In this document: piece by piece, positions 25,401 through 33,359 of the stretch | How the letters are laid out: every line of letters starts with the position of its first letter | How positions within the stretch are numbered: the first letter of the stretch is position 1 | From: Sphingomonas sp. CBMAI 2297 | GTDB lineage: Bacteria; Pseudomonadota; Alphaproteobacteria; Sphingomonadales; Sphingomonadaceae | Assembly (NCBI RefSeq): GCF_029870595.1 | Contig: NZ_JAPDIR010000008.1 | Coordinates: 124,001 to 188,000, forward strand | Length of the DNA stretch: 64,000 nucleotides | Direction: 5' to 3' | Notes under the pieces: model-generated | What the model was told of the DNA's origin: nothing | Database searches by the model: none | What the model saw: only the letters and a program-made list of their open reading frames with translations | Translations under genes and position numbers: made by a program

Positions 25401-27020
25401 TCAGGCGGCCAGGTCGGCGACCACCTCCTCGGTCTCAGCGGGCGGAAGAAACTGGGGCGGCGAATAGCGGCCATTGAGGGCCATCGCGCTCGGCACCCGG
25501 TCGGCCCAGTCGAAGCCAACCGCATTCAACATGCCGGAGATGAGGTCGGCCTTCTTGGCGCCAAGCAGTTTGGCGAAGGCTTTCTCGCCCATATGCGCCA
25601 CCAGGCCGCATTCGCCGGCGATGAATTTGAGCTCGTCCTTCGTGTAGCGTTCGAGGAATGAGCGATCGACCTGCCAGACCGTCCGAATGTCGATGCCGAA
25701 GGCGCTGGCAAGATCGGCGACATGCGTAAACGACTGGACGTCCCGGGCATAGGCGGCCCCGATCGCGGCGAGCACCGTCGTGGCTTGTCCCTCCGACAGC
25801 TCACGGATCTCTGCGATCTTGTCCTTGAAACCGCGATCGGGGAACGCGGCGTCGACCAGCAGCGCGGCGCGCGAGGTCAAAGTGCCTGCCTTGATGTGCG
25901 ACAGTGTGCCGGTCAGCGCCGCCACGAGGATCGCCGCCTGCGCAGCCGATGGATCGTCAGCCAGCCCGCGCGCGAGTGCCGTCCGCCAGGTCGCCTCTCG
26001 CAGGTCGGCGGTGCGACCCGCGATGGACTTTGCGGTGATGCTCGGCCCGGTGCTGGTGGAAACCTTGCGCACGACGGTCCCGCGGCCGGCCAGAGGTGCC
26101 ACGGGCGCGGCGTCATCGATCAGGCTGCCAGTTTCTCCGCCATCCTCGATTTCGTCGCCATCGTCGGCAAGATCGGCCTCGTCGCCATCATTGGACCCGA
26201 TTGCTGCGGCGGCATCCTCGGCCTCGGCGGCCGCCTCCGCTTCACGGCGCGCGGCTTCGACGACTTCGGTCTTGAGCTGGAAGCAGGTGGCATTGGTGCA
26301 GTGACCATCGTCGACATGGGTGTCGAACAAGGCGCGCTGCGTCCCCGAATTGAACGGACAAGTCATGCATTCCGTCTTGTCGAAGAGGGCGTCGGCCAGA
26401 CGCTGGGTGACACGCATCAGGAGGTCGCGGGTCTTGGCGATATCAAGGCTAGCCGCGATGATCGTCTCGAGCGCCTTGTCCTGCTTGTCGGCGGGAACGG
26501 CGGCCAGCAGCTCGGCGTGTCCGACCTTGATGCGGCGCTCGTCGAGCGCGGTTTTGACGGTGTCGGAAAGGTCGGCGAGCGCGAGGCGGCGATCGAGCTT
26601 CGCCCGAGACCAGCCAAGCCGCCGGGCAGCCTCGGCGCGGTCGCCTTGACACGCCGCGAGGTAGCGAACGGCCGCGTCTGCCTGCTCAGTCTCCGAGGGG
26701 TCATCTCGATCGTCGTTTTCGGCAATAGCGGCATCGAGCGCCTCCTGATCCGTCATCTCCCGGATCAGGACCGGCACCTCCCCGTCTTCGCCGAAGGCTT
26801 CCATGGCGGCTCGGAAGCGGCGCCCACCGGCGACGATCGTGAAATGCTCCGGCAGGTCGGCAGCGGGCCGAACCAGCATCGGCTGCAGCATGCCTCGCAA
26901 ACGCAGGGAGGCGACGAGTTCGTCATGCTTCTTCCGGTCGAAATAGCGGCGCGGATTATAGCCCACGGCAATCCGGGCGAGCGGGACCATGGCGGTTCCG
27001 ACAGGGTGCGATGCGGTCAA
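25401..27020 (-). CDS. PRTRC system ParB-family protein
   Basis: The 539-residue protein has a ParB/Srx N-terminal domain (IAVGYNPRRYFDRKKHDELV, then TIVAGGRRFRAAM) and a KorB-like HTH (AARRLGWSRAKLDRRLALAD). A cysteine cluster (CMTCPFNSG, CTNATCFQL) and a C-terminal domain characteristic of PRTRC ParB proteins follow. It heads the cassette. I take the TTG at 27020 as start because AGGAGA lies 6 nt upstream; an ATG at 26993 is the alternative. It is distinct from the partition ParB at 41978 and the 701-residue ParB-like protein at 31149. Confidence 0.9.
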   Translation of the reverse strand: MTASHPVGTAMVPLARIAVGYNPRRYFDRKKHDELVASLRLRGMLQPMLVRPAADLPEHFTIVAGGRRFRAAMEAFGEDGEVPVLIREMTDQEALDAAIAENDDRDDPSETEQADAAVRYLAACQGDRAEAARRLGWSRAKLDRRLALADLSDTVKTALDERRIKVGHAELLAAVPADKQDKALETIIAASLDIAKTRDLLMRVTQRLADALFDKTECMTCPFNSGTQRALFDTHVDDGHCTNATCFQLKTEVVEAARREAEAAAEAEDAAAAIGSNDGDEADLADDGDEIEDGGETGSLIDDAAPVAPLAGRGTVVRKVSTSTGPSITAKSIAGRTADLREATWRTALARGLADDPSAAQAAILVAALTGTLSHIKAGTLTSRAALLVDAAFPDRGFKDKIAEIRELSEGQATTVLAAIGAAYARDVQSFTHVADLASAFGIDIRTVWQVDRSFLERYTKDELKFIAGECGLVAHMGEKAFAKLLGAKKADLISGMLNAVGFDWADRVPSAMALNGRYSPPQFLPPAETEEVVADLAA

Positions 27021-27078
27021 GGCGGTTCTCCTAGTGAGAATGGCGGTGCACGCGCTTGCTCGCGACGCGCACCCTTTC

Positions 27079-27122
27079 GGTGAGCCTGATGCTCACCCTT
27101 CCACTCCCCCTCCCCTTTCACC
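27079..27122 (-). promoter_or_regulatory. G-rich/hairpin leader, copy 3
   Basis: On the minus strand, immediately after the stop of the DpdA-like gene, GTGAAAGGGGAGGGGGAG is followed by a perfect 7-bp hairpin GGTGAGC/GCTCACC with a 5-nt loop (27079-27097), about 60 nt before the PRTRC ParB start. Confidence 0.5.
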
Positions 27123-28131
27123 GCTCCGCCGTCTGGTCATGGAAGATGTCGGCCGCCCATTGCTCGAGCCACGGCTCGAACATCTCATCATGATCAAGAT
27201 CGCCGGACTCGATGAGATCGCGGATTTCGGTACGGGCCTGCGCGATTGCGGCCTCCCAGGGATCGATCGGCGGAGGATCTGCGTCAGCAGGCCGTTGCTG
27301 CGGAAGGCGGCGCGGCCGCTCGGTTAGTCGGTGGTACTGACCGGCGAGCCATTGCTCCATGTAATCGGCCACGACGCGATCGGTCTTGGAGATCCCCGCC
27401 TTCAGGGCTGCCCGACGCGCACCGACGCCATAGGCCTGGCTGTCGATCGACGCGACCCGGTGTGCGAAAGGCAGAAGGAAGGGCAGTGCCGTGCCCTTGA
27501 CGCCGAATGCGTGGAGCAGAACACCGGCCGGAAGAATCTGATCGAGATGGTCGATGACCGCGATCAGGCCTACCGGTCCGTGAATATCGCGCCGGCACAT
27601 GCTTCCGACACCGATCAATGCGCCGGGGCGGAGCGAACCCCAGAGCGCATCGACACAGCGCTCATAGTCGGATGGTCGCCGGCCCTGGATCACAGGCATC
27701 AGTCTGTCGGCTATTCCGGCATCCTCGCCCAGGATGCGGCAGTCGCGATTGGCGCGGATGGTGCGCGACAGGCGGTCGAAGACTTCGTCGCGATCTCGCG
27801 CGATCTCAGCCTCGACGCAGTAATCGGCACTTGCCCACCATTGGAATGGATAGGCCGCCGCGAGCGATACATAGTCCGACAGGGACCACGGGAAGCCACC
27901 ATAGCGCGCAGTCGCGACGAAGCCTGCGGAGTCCAGGCAGAGGCCGGACAAACCCCGTGCATTCTGGAGTTGCCCCAGGCGCCATCCGGTCCATTCCCGC
28001 CAGCCGCGCTTTTCGGACCAACGTGAAAGCGCGTTCGCCGAGATGAGCGCGGTCCGGCCAAGCGCGCGTGCCCGCTGAAGGATCGGCCCATCGTTCAGGT
28101 GCGGAAGGCCGACGATGACGTTGATGGGCAT
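27118..28131 (-). CDS. DpdA-like deazapurine DNA-modification protein (TGT fold)
   Basis: This 337-residue protein resembles the tRNA-guanine-transglycosylase-derived DpdA family, which places 7-deazaguanine derivatives in DNA. Seen: GLCLDSAGFVATARYGGFPW (candidate nucleophile Asp about residue 67), GALIGVGSMCRRD at the position of the TGT G-G-L-x-G loop, LLHAFGVKGTALPF and RVASIDSQAYG. The usual C-terminal zinc cysteines of tRNA enzymes are not evident. No deazaguanine-synthesis genes are in this window, so the base would have to come from host queuosine precursors. On a mobile replicon such a gene could protect DNA against restriction. Confidence 0.6.
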   Translation of the reverse strand: MPINVIVGLPHLNDGPILQRARALGRTALISANALSRWSEKRGWREWTGWRLGQLQNARGLSGLCLDSAGFVATARYGGFPWSLSDYVSLAAAYPFQWWASADYCVEAEIARDRDEVFDRLSRTIRANRDCRILGEDAGIADRLMPVIQGRRPSDYERCVDALWGSLRPGALIGVGSMCRRDIHGPVGLIAVIDHLDQILPAGVLLHAFGVKGTALPFLLPFAHRVASIDSQAYGVGARRAALKAGISKTDRVVADYMEQWLAGQYHRLTERPRRLPQQRPADADPPPIDPWEAAIAQARTEIRDLIESGDLDHDEMFEPWLEQWAADIFHDQTAER

Positions 28132-28218
28132 GATGCGCGCTCCGCTCGCAACGGAAGCACGCGGACAATTGACGGTCGCGCATGTTCACGTTACGTTCTA
28201 ATGAGTAGGAGATTTGCC

Positions 28219-28707
28219 ATGACGACGCCCAGCATCCGACACCTGTTCGATCTCGACATAACGCTGCGGGATGCGGCGCTGGATATGGAGAACCGGCCGA
28301 CCCGTCGGATGATCGCCAATGCGGCGATCGGCATGCATGTCGAGGACGCCTACTATTCGGTGCGGGAGCTGCGCGAGGCGGTAAGCTGGGTGCATGAAGG
28401 GGTTTCGGCGGGCAAGCTGAAGCTGGCGGAGATCCTGGGCAATGATGGTGCCGACGATTTTCAGCGCTGCATCTATTTCTGCCTCGCCGGCCGCGGCGTG
28501 GTGTCGATGCTCGACGATCTTGAATGGCTGGAGGATCTGCTGGAGCGGCGCGGGCGCATCGCAGGCGAACAGAAGCGCCTGAAGGAGACGGTGATGCCGC
28601 TCGTGAACCCCTATGTGGCCGACGCGCCCGATGGGCCGTTGGTCAGGATGGACGGAAATTTCGAGCAGGGACCATCTTGGTGGGCCGACCCGACTTTGTC
28701 GGCTTGA
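28219..28707 (+). CDS. Small helical protein of unknown function
   Basis: The 162-residue protein starts MTTPSIRHLFDLDITLRDAA after a TAGGAGA ribosome site; an ATG at 28201 is less well placed. It is acidic and predicted helical, with EDAYYSVRELREAVSWVHEG and LDDLEWLEDLLERRGRIAGE. I see no known motif. It is the only plus-strand gene in the minus-strand backbone and is divergent from the DpdA-like gene, sharing an 87-nt intergenic region. Confidence 0.55.
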   Translation: MTTPSIRHLFDLDITLRDAALDMENRPTRRMIANAAIGMHVEDAYYSVRELREAVSWVHEGVSAGKLKLAEILGNDGADDFQRCIYFCLAGRGVVSMLDDLEWLEDLLERRGRIAGEQKRLKETVMPLVNPYVADAPDGPLVRMDGNFEQGPSWWADPTLSA

Positions 28708-28710
28708 CCA

Positions 28711-29214
28711 TCAGCGCTCGCAGCTCAGGCGGTTCCCGTGCCGCCAGCGCGACGGTTCGATCCAGTCTCCGGCAAAGGCCCCTGCCCTTTGCCTCCTGGC
28801 CGAAGCGAAGGCCGCATTATATGCGCGCAGGCGAGCGGGATCGTCTCTGAGATAACTCGCCTGCGGGGTCGCGAGACCCGCGCGGATAAGACGCTCTCCC
28901 AAATCCGCGCCGTCGACTGTAACGACCGCAACGGGGCGGCCATAAGAAGACGAAGACACGAGCCGGATCGTCGCGGCCTTGGAGCGCAGGGCGTTCGCGG
29001 CGAAATCCTGTGCGGCCTTCCCACACTGCCAACATCCCGAGGCGCGCCGACAGAGCTGCCCGCGCTCGAATGCGTCGACCCCAAGCAACCGGAAATCGAC
29101 GGCCACGGTATCGCCATCGAGCGCCCGCGCCTTCGCGTCGAAACTCTGAGACCATGAGGGCGATGTGAGAGCGGCTCCGCCCGCGAGGATGATGGCCGCC
29201 GCGATCCGGATCAA
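28711..29214 (-). CDS. Secreted thermonuclease-family (SNase-like) protein
   Basis: The 167-residue protein has an N-terminal signal peptide (AAAIILAGGAALTSPSWSQS) and a staphylococcal-nuclease-like OB fold: ALDGDTVAVDFRLLGVDAFE, then GRPVAVVTVDGADLGERLIR and AGLATPQASYL. Metal-binding Asp and the Arg/Glu of the family appear partly conserved. The TTG start overlaps the stop of the small upstream gene (TTGA), so expression is probably coupled. Such nucleases are common on conjugative plasmids; the role is unknown. Confidence 0.8.
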   Translation of the reverse strand: MIRIAAAIILAGGAALTSPSWSQSFDAKARALDGDTVAVDFRLLGVDAFERGQLCRRASGCWQCGKAAQDFAANALRSKAATIRLVSSSSYGRPVAVVTVDGADLGERLIRAGLATPQASYLRDDPARLRAYNAAFASARRQRAGAFAGDWIEPSRWRHGNRLSCER

Positions 29215-29411
29215 AATGTCATCTCCACCTCGACATGATCATCGGCCGCCGGCGTCGTGCAGACCCGGAATGGTTGCAGCGGATCGCCAGTGCGGACGAT
29301 CGACAGCCTACCCGGCCGCTCGTCGAATAGGCGACCTGCGACGCGATTGGCGTTCTCGCGGCTGCAAAGCTGCAGACGCTTGGGCGACAATTCAAGACAC
29401 GCGGCAAACAT
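29211..29411 (-). CDS. Small protein, function unknown
   Basis: The 66-residue protein begins MFAACLELSPKRLQLCSREN after a GGGAGAAG ribosome site. It is predicted to be a small beta-rich cytoplasmic protein (RLSIVRTGDPLQPFRVC). Coupling with the downstream nuclease (4-nt overlap) suggests they are co-expressed. Confidence 0.5.
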   Translation of the reverse strand: MFAACLELSPKRLQLCSRENANRVAGRLFDERPGRLSIVRTGDPLQPFRVCTTPAADDHVEVEMTF

Positions 29412-29453
29412 GATGGCTTCTCCCTGCTGCGGGAATGATACTGGCTGACGCAC

Positions 29454-30062
29454 TCATGCAAAGATCGTCTTGTGAACCTTAGTGACCGGCAGGATCGTCC
29501 AGTCGCGCTCCATGAACCGGCTGATCGCATAGCCGCAGCGAGTCGCGGGATCGCGGAAACTCAGGCGGCGGCCGCGCTTCACGACGATAAATTCGTCACC
29601 CACATGACCATCGGAGAAGGTCAGCGCCTGGGCCAGTTTGATCCGGTCGCCGTCCTCGATCTTGCGCGATCGGCGGGCCAGGTTGGCACGGCACCGCGCG
29701 CGCCAGTCGAGGGCGTGCTCCCGGTCGGTCGGGGTCAGAAGGTCGAGAATGTGGCGGGGACAGCTATCCTCATAGGGGCCGACAGATTCGTCCATATCCT
29801 TGTAGCCGAAATGCTCGCCGGACTTGCTTTTGGGATTCCACATCACCTTGCAGACGATCGCGAAAACCTCCTTGCCGACGCCGTCGATCATCACCTGAGC
29901 CGCAGCATAATAGGTGCGATTCTGGGGGCAGGATGAGGCGAGCACCTTCAGTCCCTTGATCGTCCCGTCCGCCTCGCGGCTATAGGTGAATTGCGCGTCC
30001 AGATAATCCTTGGCGGTCTTGTGTCCGCCCATGTGGAAACGGGACATGGTGAGCCAGCCCAT
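29454..30062 (-). CDS. Conserved plasmid-type protein of unknown function (DUF6927-like)
   Basis: The 202-residue protein begins MGWLTMSRFHMGGHKTAKDY. It has ADGTIKGLKVLASSCPQNRT, EHFGYKDMDESVGPYEDSCP and a C-terminal SH3-like region (DGDRIKLAQALTFSDGHVGD). I associate this N-terminus with proteins annotated DUF6927 on alphaproteobacterial plasmids, from memory only. It lies between ArdC and the small genes, 43 nt from ArdC. Confidence 0.6.
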   Translation of the reverse strand: MGWLTMSRFHMGGHKTAKDYLDAQFTYSREADGTIKGLKVLASSCPQNRTYYAAAQVMIDGVGKEVFAIVCKVMWNPKSKSGEHFGYKDMDESVGPYEDSCPRHILDLLTPTDREHALDWRARCRANLARRSRKIEDGDRIKLAQALTFSDGHVGDEFIVVKRGRRLSFRDPATRCGYAISRFMERDWTILPVTKVHKTIFA

Positions 30063-30105
30063 CGGTATCTCCTGTGATGTCGGGGAAAATTCGGATTAGC
30101 GGCGG

Positions 30106-31047
30106 TCAGGCCGCCTCGAGGATCTGCCTGACCCCCTCGGCCGATGACGCCGTGTCGTCGCTGTCGCCAAACGCCAGAAGGTAGTTGAAGGCCTGCTCAG
30201 CTTTCGAGGCGGCGTGAATGATTGCGGTCTTGTCCGCGCGCAAAATGCCGAGCCAGTGGGCGACGTAGCTCGCATGATTGTCGTGCAGTTCGTTCGGCAG
30301 ATCCAAATGCGCGCAAATCAGGCCGCTTCCGATCTCAGCCACAAGCTCCTCGAAACTATAAGCTTTGTCGCCGAACCGCTTGCCGAAGGTCCGGGCAAGG
30401 CGCGAGCTGCCGCCTGACCAATGAACGGTCTCGTGTGCCCTCACCGAGGCGTAATGATCCATCGTTGTGAATGACCGCCGGTGCGGCATCTGGATGAAAT
30501 CAAATGTCGGGTGGAAGAAGGCGCGATCGCCGCCATGTCGAACATCTGCCGGCACATGATCGAAGAACTCGTCGATGGCAGCTTGCCGCGCAGATGGATC
30601 GATCGGCGCAGGGGTCGCGTCGTCCGGATAGAAATAGGCGGGCAGCCCATCGATCTGATCGGCGTTGAACACGAGATAATGGCGAAGGAAACGAATGCTG
30701 CGTTCGCTCTCGGCACCGGTCACCCGGTCCGACTCGGTCTTTTTGAAGCTCGAATAATAGACCGAGAGCGAGCCGTGCTCCCCCCGGCGAACATGGCCGC
30801 CGAGCGCTTCGGCCTGGCGATACGTCATCCAGTAGCGCGAGCGATAGCCGTTCGCGTCTGCGATCGCCCAAAGATAGACCGTGTTGATCCCGGTATAGGG
30901 CGTGCCGCAGTGTCGGAGCGGACGGCCACCGGCGCCGGCAACCCGCCAGGGCCGAGTCCAGGGCGGGACGCCTTCTTCCAGCTTTCTGATGATGAGGTTG
31001 GTGATTTCGGCCGCGACGTCGCGGCTCGGACGGGCTTTCGCAGGCAT
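30106..31047 (-). CDS. ardC: ArdC-like antirestriction protein / zincin metallopeptidase
   Basis: This 313-residue protein has an N-terminal ArdC ssDNA-binding domain (LIIRKLEEGVPPWTRPWRVA) and a C-terminal zincin-like domain with the RAHETVHWSGG HExxH zinc motif (about residue 205) and EELVAEIGSGLICAHL as the third-ligand helix. ArdC proteins protect incoming conjugative DNA against type I restriction and bind single strands. Its place beside the methylase/helicase and the DpdA-like gene makes an anti-restriction block. Confidence 0.88.
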   Translation of the reverse strand: MPAKARPSRDVAAEITNLIIRKLEEGVPPWTRPWRVAGAGGRPLRHCGTPYTGINTVYLWAIADANGYRSRYWMTYRQAEALGGHVRRGEHGSLSVYYSSFKKTESDRVTGAESERSIRFLRHYLVFNADQIDGLPAYFYPDDATPAPIDPSARQAAIDEFFDHVPADVRHGGDRAFFHPTFDFIQMPHRRSFTTMDHYASVRAHETVHWSGGSSRLARTFGKRFGDKAYSFEELVAEIGSGLICAHLDLPNELHDNHASYVAHWLGILRADKTAIIHAASKAEQAFNYLLAFGDSDDTASSAEGVRQILEAA

Positions 31048-31148
31048 GGCTGATGCTCCAGCGGGATGACGATGGGGTTCGGGAGAGGCAAGCGTGCGGG
31101 AGGGGACGATCGCGCAAGTGGCGCCGACCGCCCCCCTGTCCTGCTGGG

Positions 31149-33254
31149 TCAGGCTTCGACCGGCTCGATCACCGTATCGTCCGCGACCGAAGCGCCTTCC
31201 GCCATGTGATCATCCGACAACGCAGAGCGATCCGGCTCGCCACCGAGACGATCGGTCGGGCACGGGGCCGCAGCACCAAAGCGCATCGCGTCCGGCACCC
31301 ATGCGAGCACAGCGTCCTTCGTCTCGGGCTCGACAATGGCCGCCCCGGCGAAGAGTTTTTCACAGCTCTCCGAGATCTCCGCCTTCTTCAGGGTGGCGTG
31401 CCGAGCCGTCAGCGCGCCGCCGCCGACGTCATGAAGCAGGCTCAAAATGCTGCCCTTGTTGACCCGATCGAAGAAGTTTTCCGCGGTCGGACGCCACCAG
31501 CTCGCAACGTCGATCTCGAGGATCGAGGCCAATCGATTGTGGATCGCGACCTGGCCGCTGGCCCCGCGCGGCTTGGCCTCGATCGACATGGCAACGATAT
31601 AGGCCAGCCACTGCGCCTTGCTGTCGTCATCGAGCGCGCGAAACCCTTCGAACCGATCGATTTCGTGATCGTGGTCGCACCATCCGGCATCAAGGCCATC
31701 ATGCGCTTCGGCCAGGTAGGACCGGGCGCGTGAGCCGGGCAAATCCGCCGTGACGGGATCCTGCGGGGCATCAGCGCAGATGGTGGTGCCATATTGAACG
31801 ATCTCGTCGGCAGAACCGCCGCCGGCGAAAACCCGGGCGTCGATCATGACGAACAGCGCGTAATCGAGCGCGAGCGCCGGCTGAGCGAGCAGACAGGATG
31901 CGAGAATATCGCGGCGTTGTATGGCAAGCTCGTCGTAGAGCCGATTGCTGAGCGGCTTGCCGCCAGGTGCCACAGCTTCGGGTCGGCGAGCTGGCTCGGG
32001 CGAATCCTTCACGCCGACGCGAAACCTGCCCGCCCCGCCCTCGTCGGGTTCGCCGGGATTTCCGCCGCCCGCATCATCGATCGCGTCGGGTTCTTCGACG
32101 ATGAGCTCCTGCTCGCTATAAAATTGGGTGTCGAGACGCATCTCGCCCTGCGGCGTCAGAAGCAGAAACGCGCCGACATGCGGCCGCAGCTCATCTGGCA
32201 GCACGGGCGCGCGATGCTCGATCGCCTCGGCCTCGGCGATCAGTCGGTCATCCTCCTGGTCCAGGGCCTTGTAGGCATCGGGCGAGATGGATTCGTCCTG
32301 CATTTCGGCCTCGAGCTCGGCGCGGCGCGCCTCGATCTCGCCAAGGCGGGCGGATTGCTCCTCGGTGAGCGCGGGCGGCTGCAGGATGGCACGGTAGAGG
32401 CCGTGGGCGGCGTTGTGGGCGTAGTTGCTGGCGATCGGCCTGATCCAGGCAAGGCCCGTCTCCTCACCGATGCGTCTCGCTTCGGCCTCCATGATGTCGC
32501 CGGCGAGACGGTGCGCGATCTCGGGATTGTTCCAGCGGTCGTTGCCGTCGGTGAAGAGGTCGCCATCGACCTTGCCGCCTGCCGCGCGATACCGCTCCTC
32601 GCCGACCAGAATCGCGATCGGATCGCTGGCCTTGAGCGTCTCATTGGCGATGACGCGGCGGATGGTGTCGGCCGTTACGTGGCCATTCTGGTAGCTGTTC
32701 CAGACCAGAAGCTGCTTGTCGTGGCTTTCGGTCGACGCATAGGCTTTGGCGATGTCGAGCGTGATCTCGCTTTTGCTCAAGGCGTCGAAGATCGGCGCTG
32801 CCAGCGAGGCGAGGCGCAGGCGCCCCTCGACGAAGCGACGTGTCACGCCGAAACGCTTTGCGACAGCATCGAGATCGCCGGTCGAGCCGATGAAGTGCTG
32901 AAAGGCGCGGCATTCCTCGGCGGGGGTCATCTTGAGCTGATGGAAGTTGGTCGCCGTGGACGTTTCGGACAATTCGGCATCGTCGCCGGTAAGGATCATG
33001 ACGGGGACATCGAAATCGGCTTCCGAGATCGTACCGCGCTCGGCGAGCAGGCGAAGCGCGCGCCAACGGCGTCCGCCATCGAAGACCTCGAAGGTGCCGC
33101 GCGGCTTTTTGGCGGGCGTGACGAGCAGATTCTGAAGGACGCCCTTGGCCTCGATACTGGCGGCCATGGGTTCAATCTGAAGCTGTTCGTCCGGTGCGGT
33201 ACGGACGTTGATCGGCGAGAGCCGCAGCTTGGCGAGTTTGATGGTCTGGATCAC
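31149..33254 (-). CDS. Large ParB/RepB-like DNA-binding protein
   Basis: This 701-residue protein has a ParB N-terminal domain (KLRLSPINVRTAPDEQLQIE, FEVFDGGRRWRALRLLAERG) and a KorB-type HTH (VAKRFGVTRRFVEGRLRLAS). A long C-terminal region follows with charged coiled-coil segments (about residues 290-360) and no recognisable enzyme motif. I place the start at the GTG at 33254, because AGGAG lies 8 nt upstream and the ParB domain starts immediately after. ParB-like proteins of this size accompany strawberry-notch helicases on plasmids; a role in segregation or transfer regulation is inferred. Confidence 0.82.
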   Translation of the reverse strand: MIQTIKLAKLRLSPINVRTAPDEQLQIEPMAASIEAKGVLQNLLVTPAKKPRGTFEVFDGGRRWRALRLLAERGTISEADFDVPVMILTGDDAELSETSTATNFHQLKMTPAEECRAFQHFIGSTGDLDAVAKRFGVTRRFVEGRLRLASLAAPIFDALSKSEITLDIAKAYASTESHDKQLLVWNSYQNGHVTADTIRRVIANETLKASDPIAILVGEERYRAAGGKVDGDLFTDGNDRWNNPEIAHRLAGDIMEAEARRIGEETGLAWIRPIASNYAHNAAHGLYRAILQPPALTEEQSARLGEIEARRAELEAEMQDESISPDAYKALDQEDDRLIAEAEAIEHRAPVLPDELRPHVGAFLLLTPQGEMRLDTQFYSEQELIVEEPDAIDDAGGGNPGEPDEGGAGRFRVGVKDSPEPARRPEAVAPGGKPLSNRLYDELAIQRRDILASCLLAQPALALDYALFVMIDARVFAGGGSADEIVQYGTTICADAPQDPVTADLPGSRARSYLAEAHDGLDAGWCDHDHEIDRFEGFRALDDDSKAQWLAYIVAMSIEAKPRGASGQVAIHNRLASILEIDVASWWRPTAENFFDRVNKGSILSLLHDVGGGALTARHATLKKAEISESCEKLFAGAAIVEPETKDAVLAWVPDAMRFGAAAPCPTDRLGGEPDRSALSDDHMAEGASVADDTVIEPVEA

Positions 33255-33273
33255 CGGGGTCACTCCTCTTGGC

Positions 33274-33321
33274 GTCCGGCAATTCCCGGACACCACCCCG
33301 TTCCCCCTTCCCTCTTTCCCA
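33274..33321 (-). promoter_or_regulatory. G-rich/hairpin leader, copy 4
   Basis: On the minus strand GGGAAAGAGGGAAGGGGGAA (about 33300-33319) is followed by hairpin GTCCGG/CCGGAC with a 6-nt loop (33274-33291), then AGGAG and the GTG start of the large ParB-like gene. Confidence 0.5.
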
Positions 33322-33359
33322 AGAGCGGCCTCGGTCGTTTGACCAAGGGCGACCCGCGC

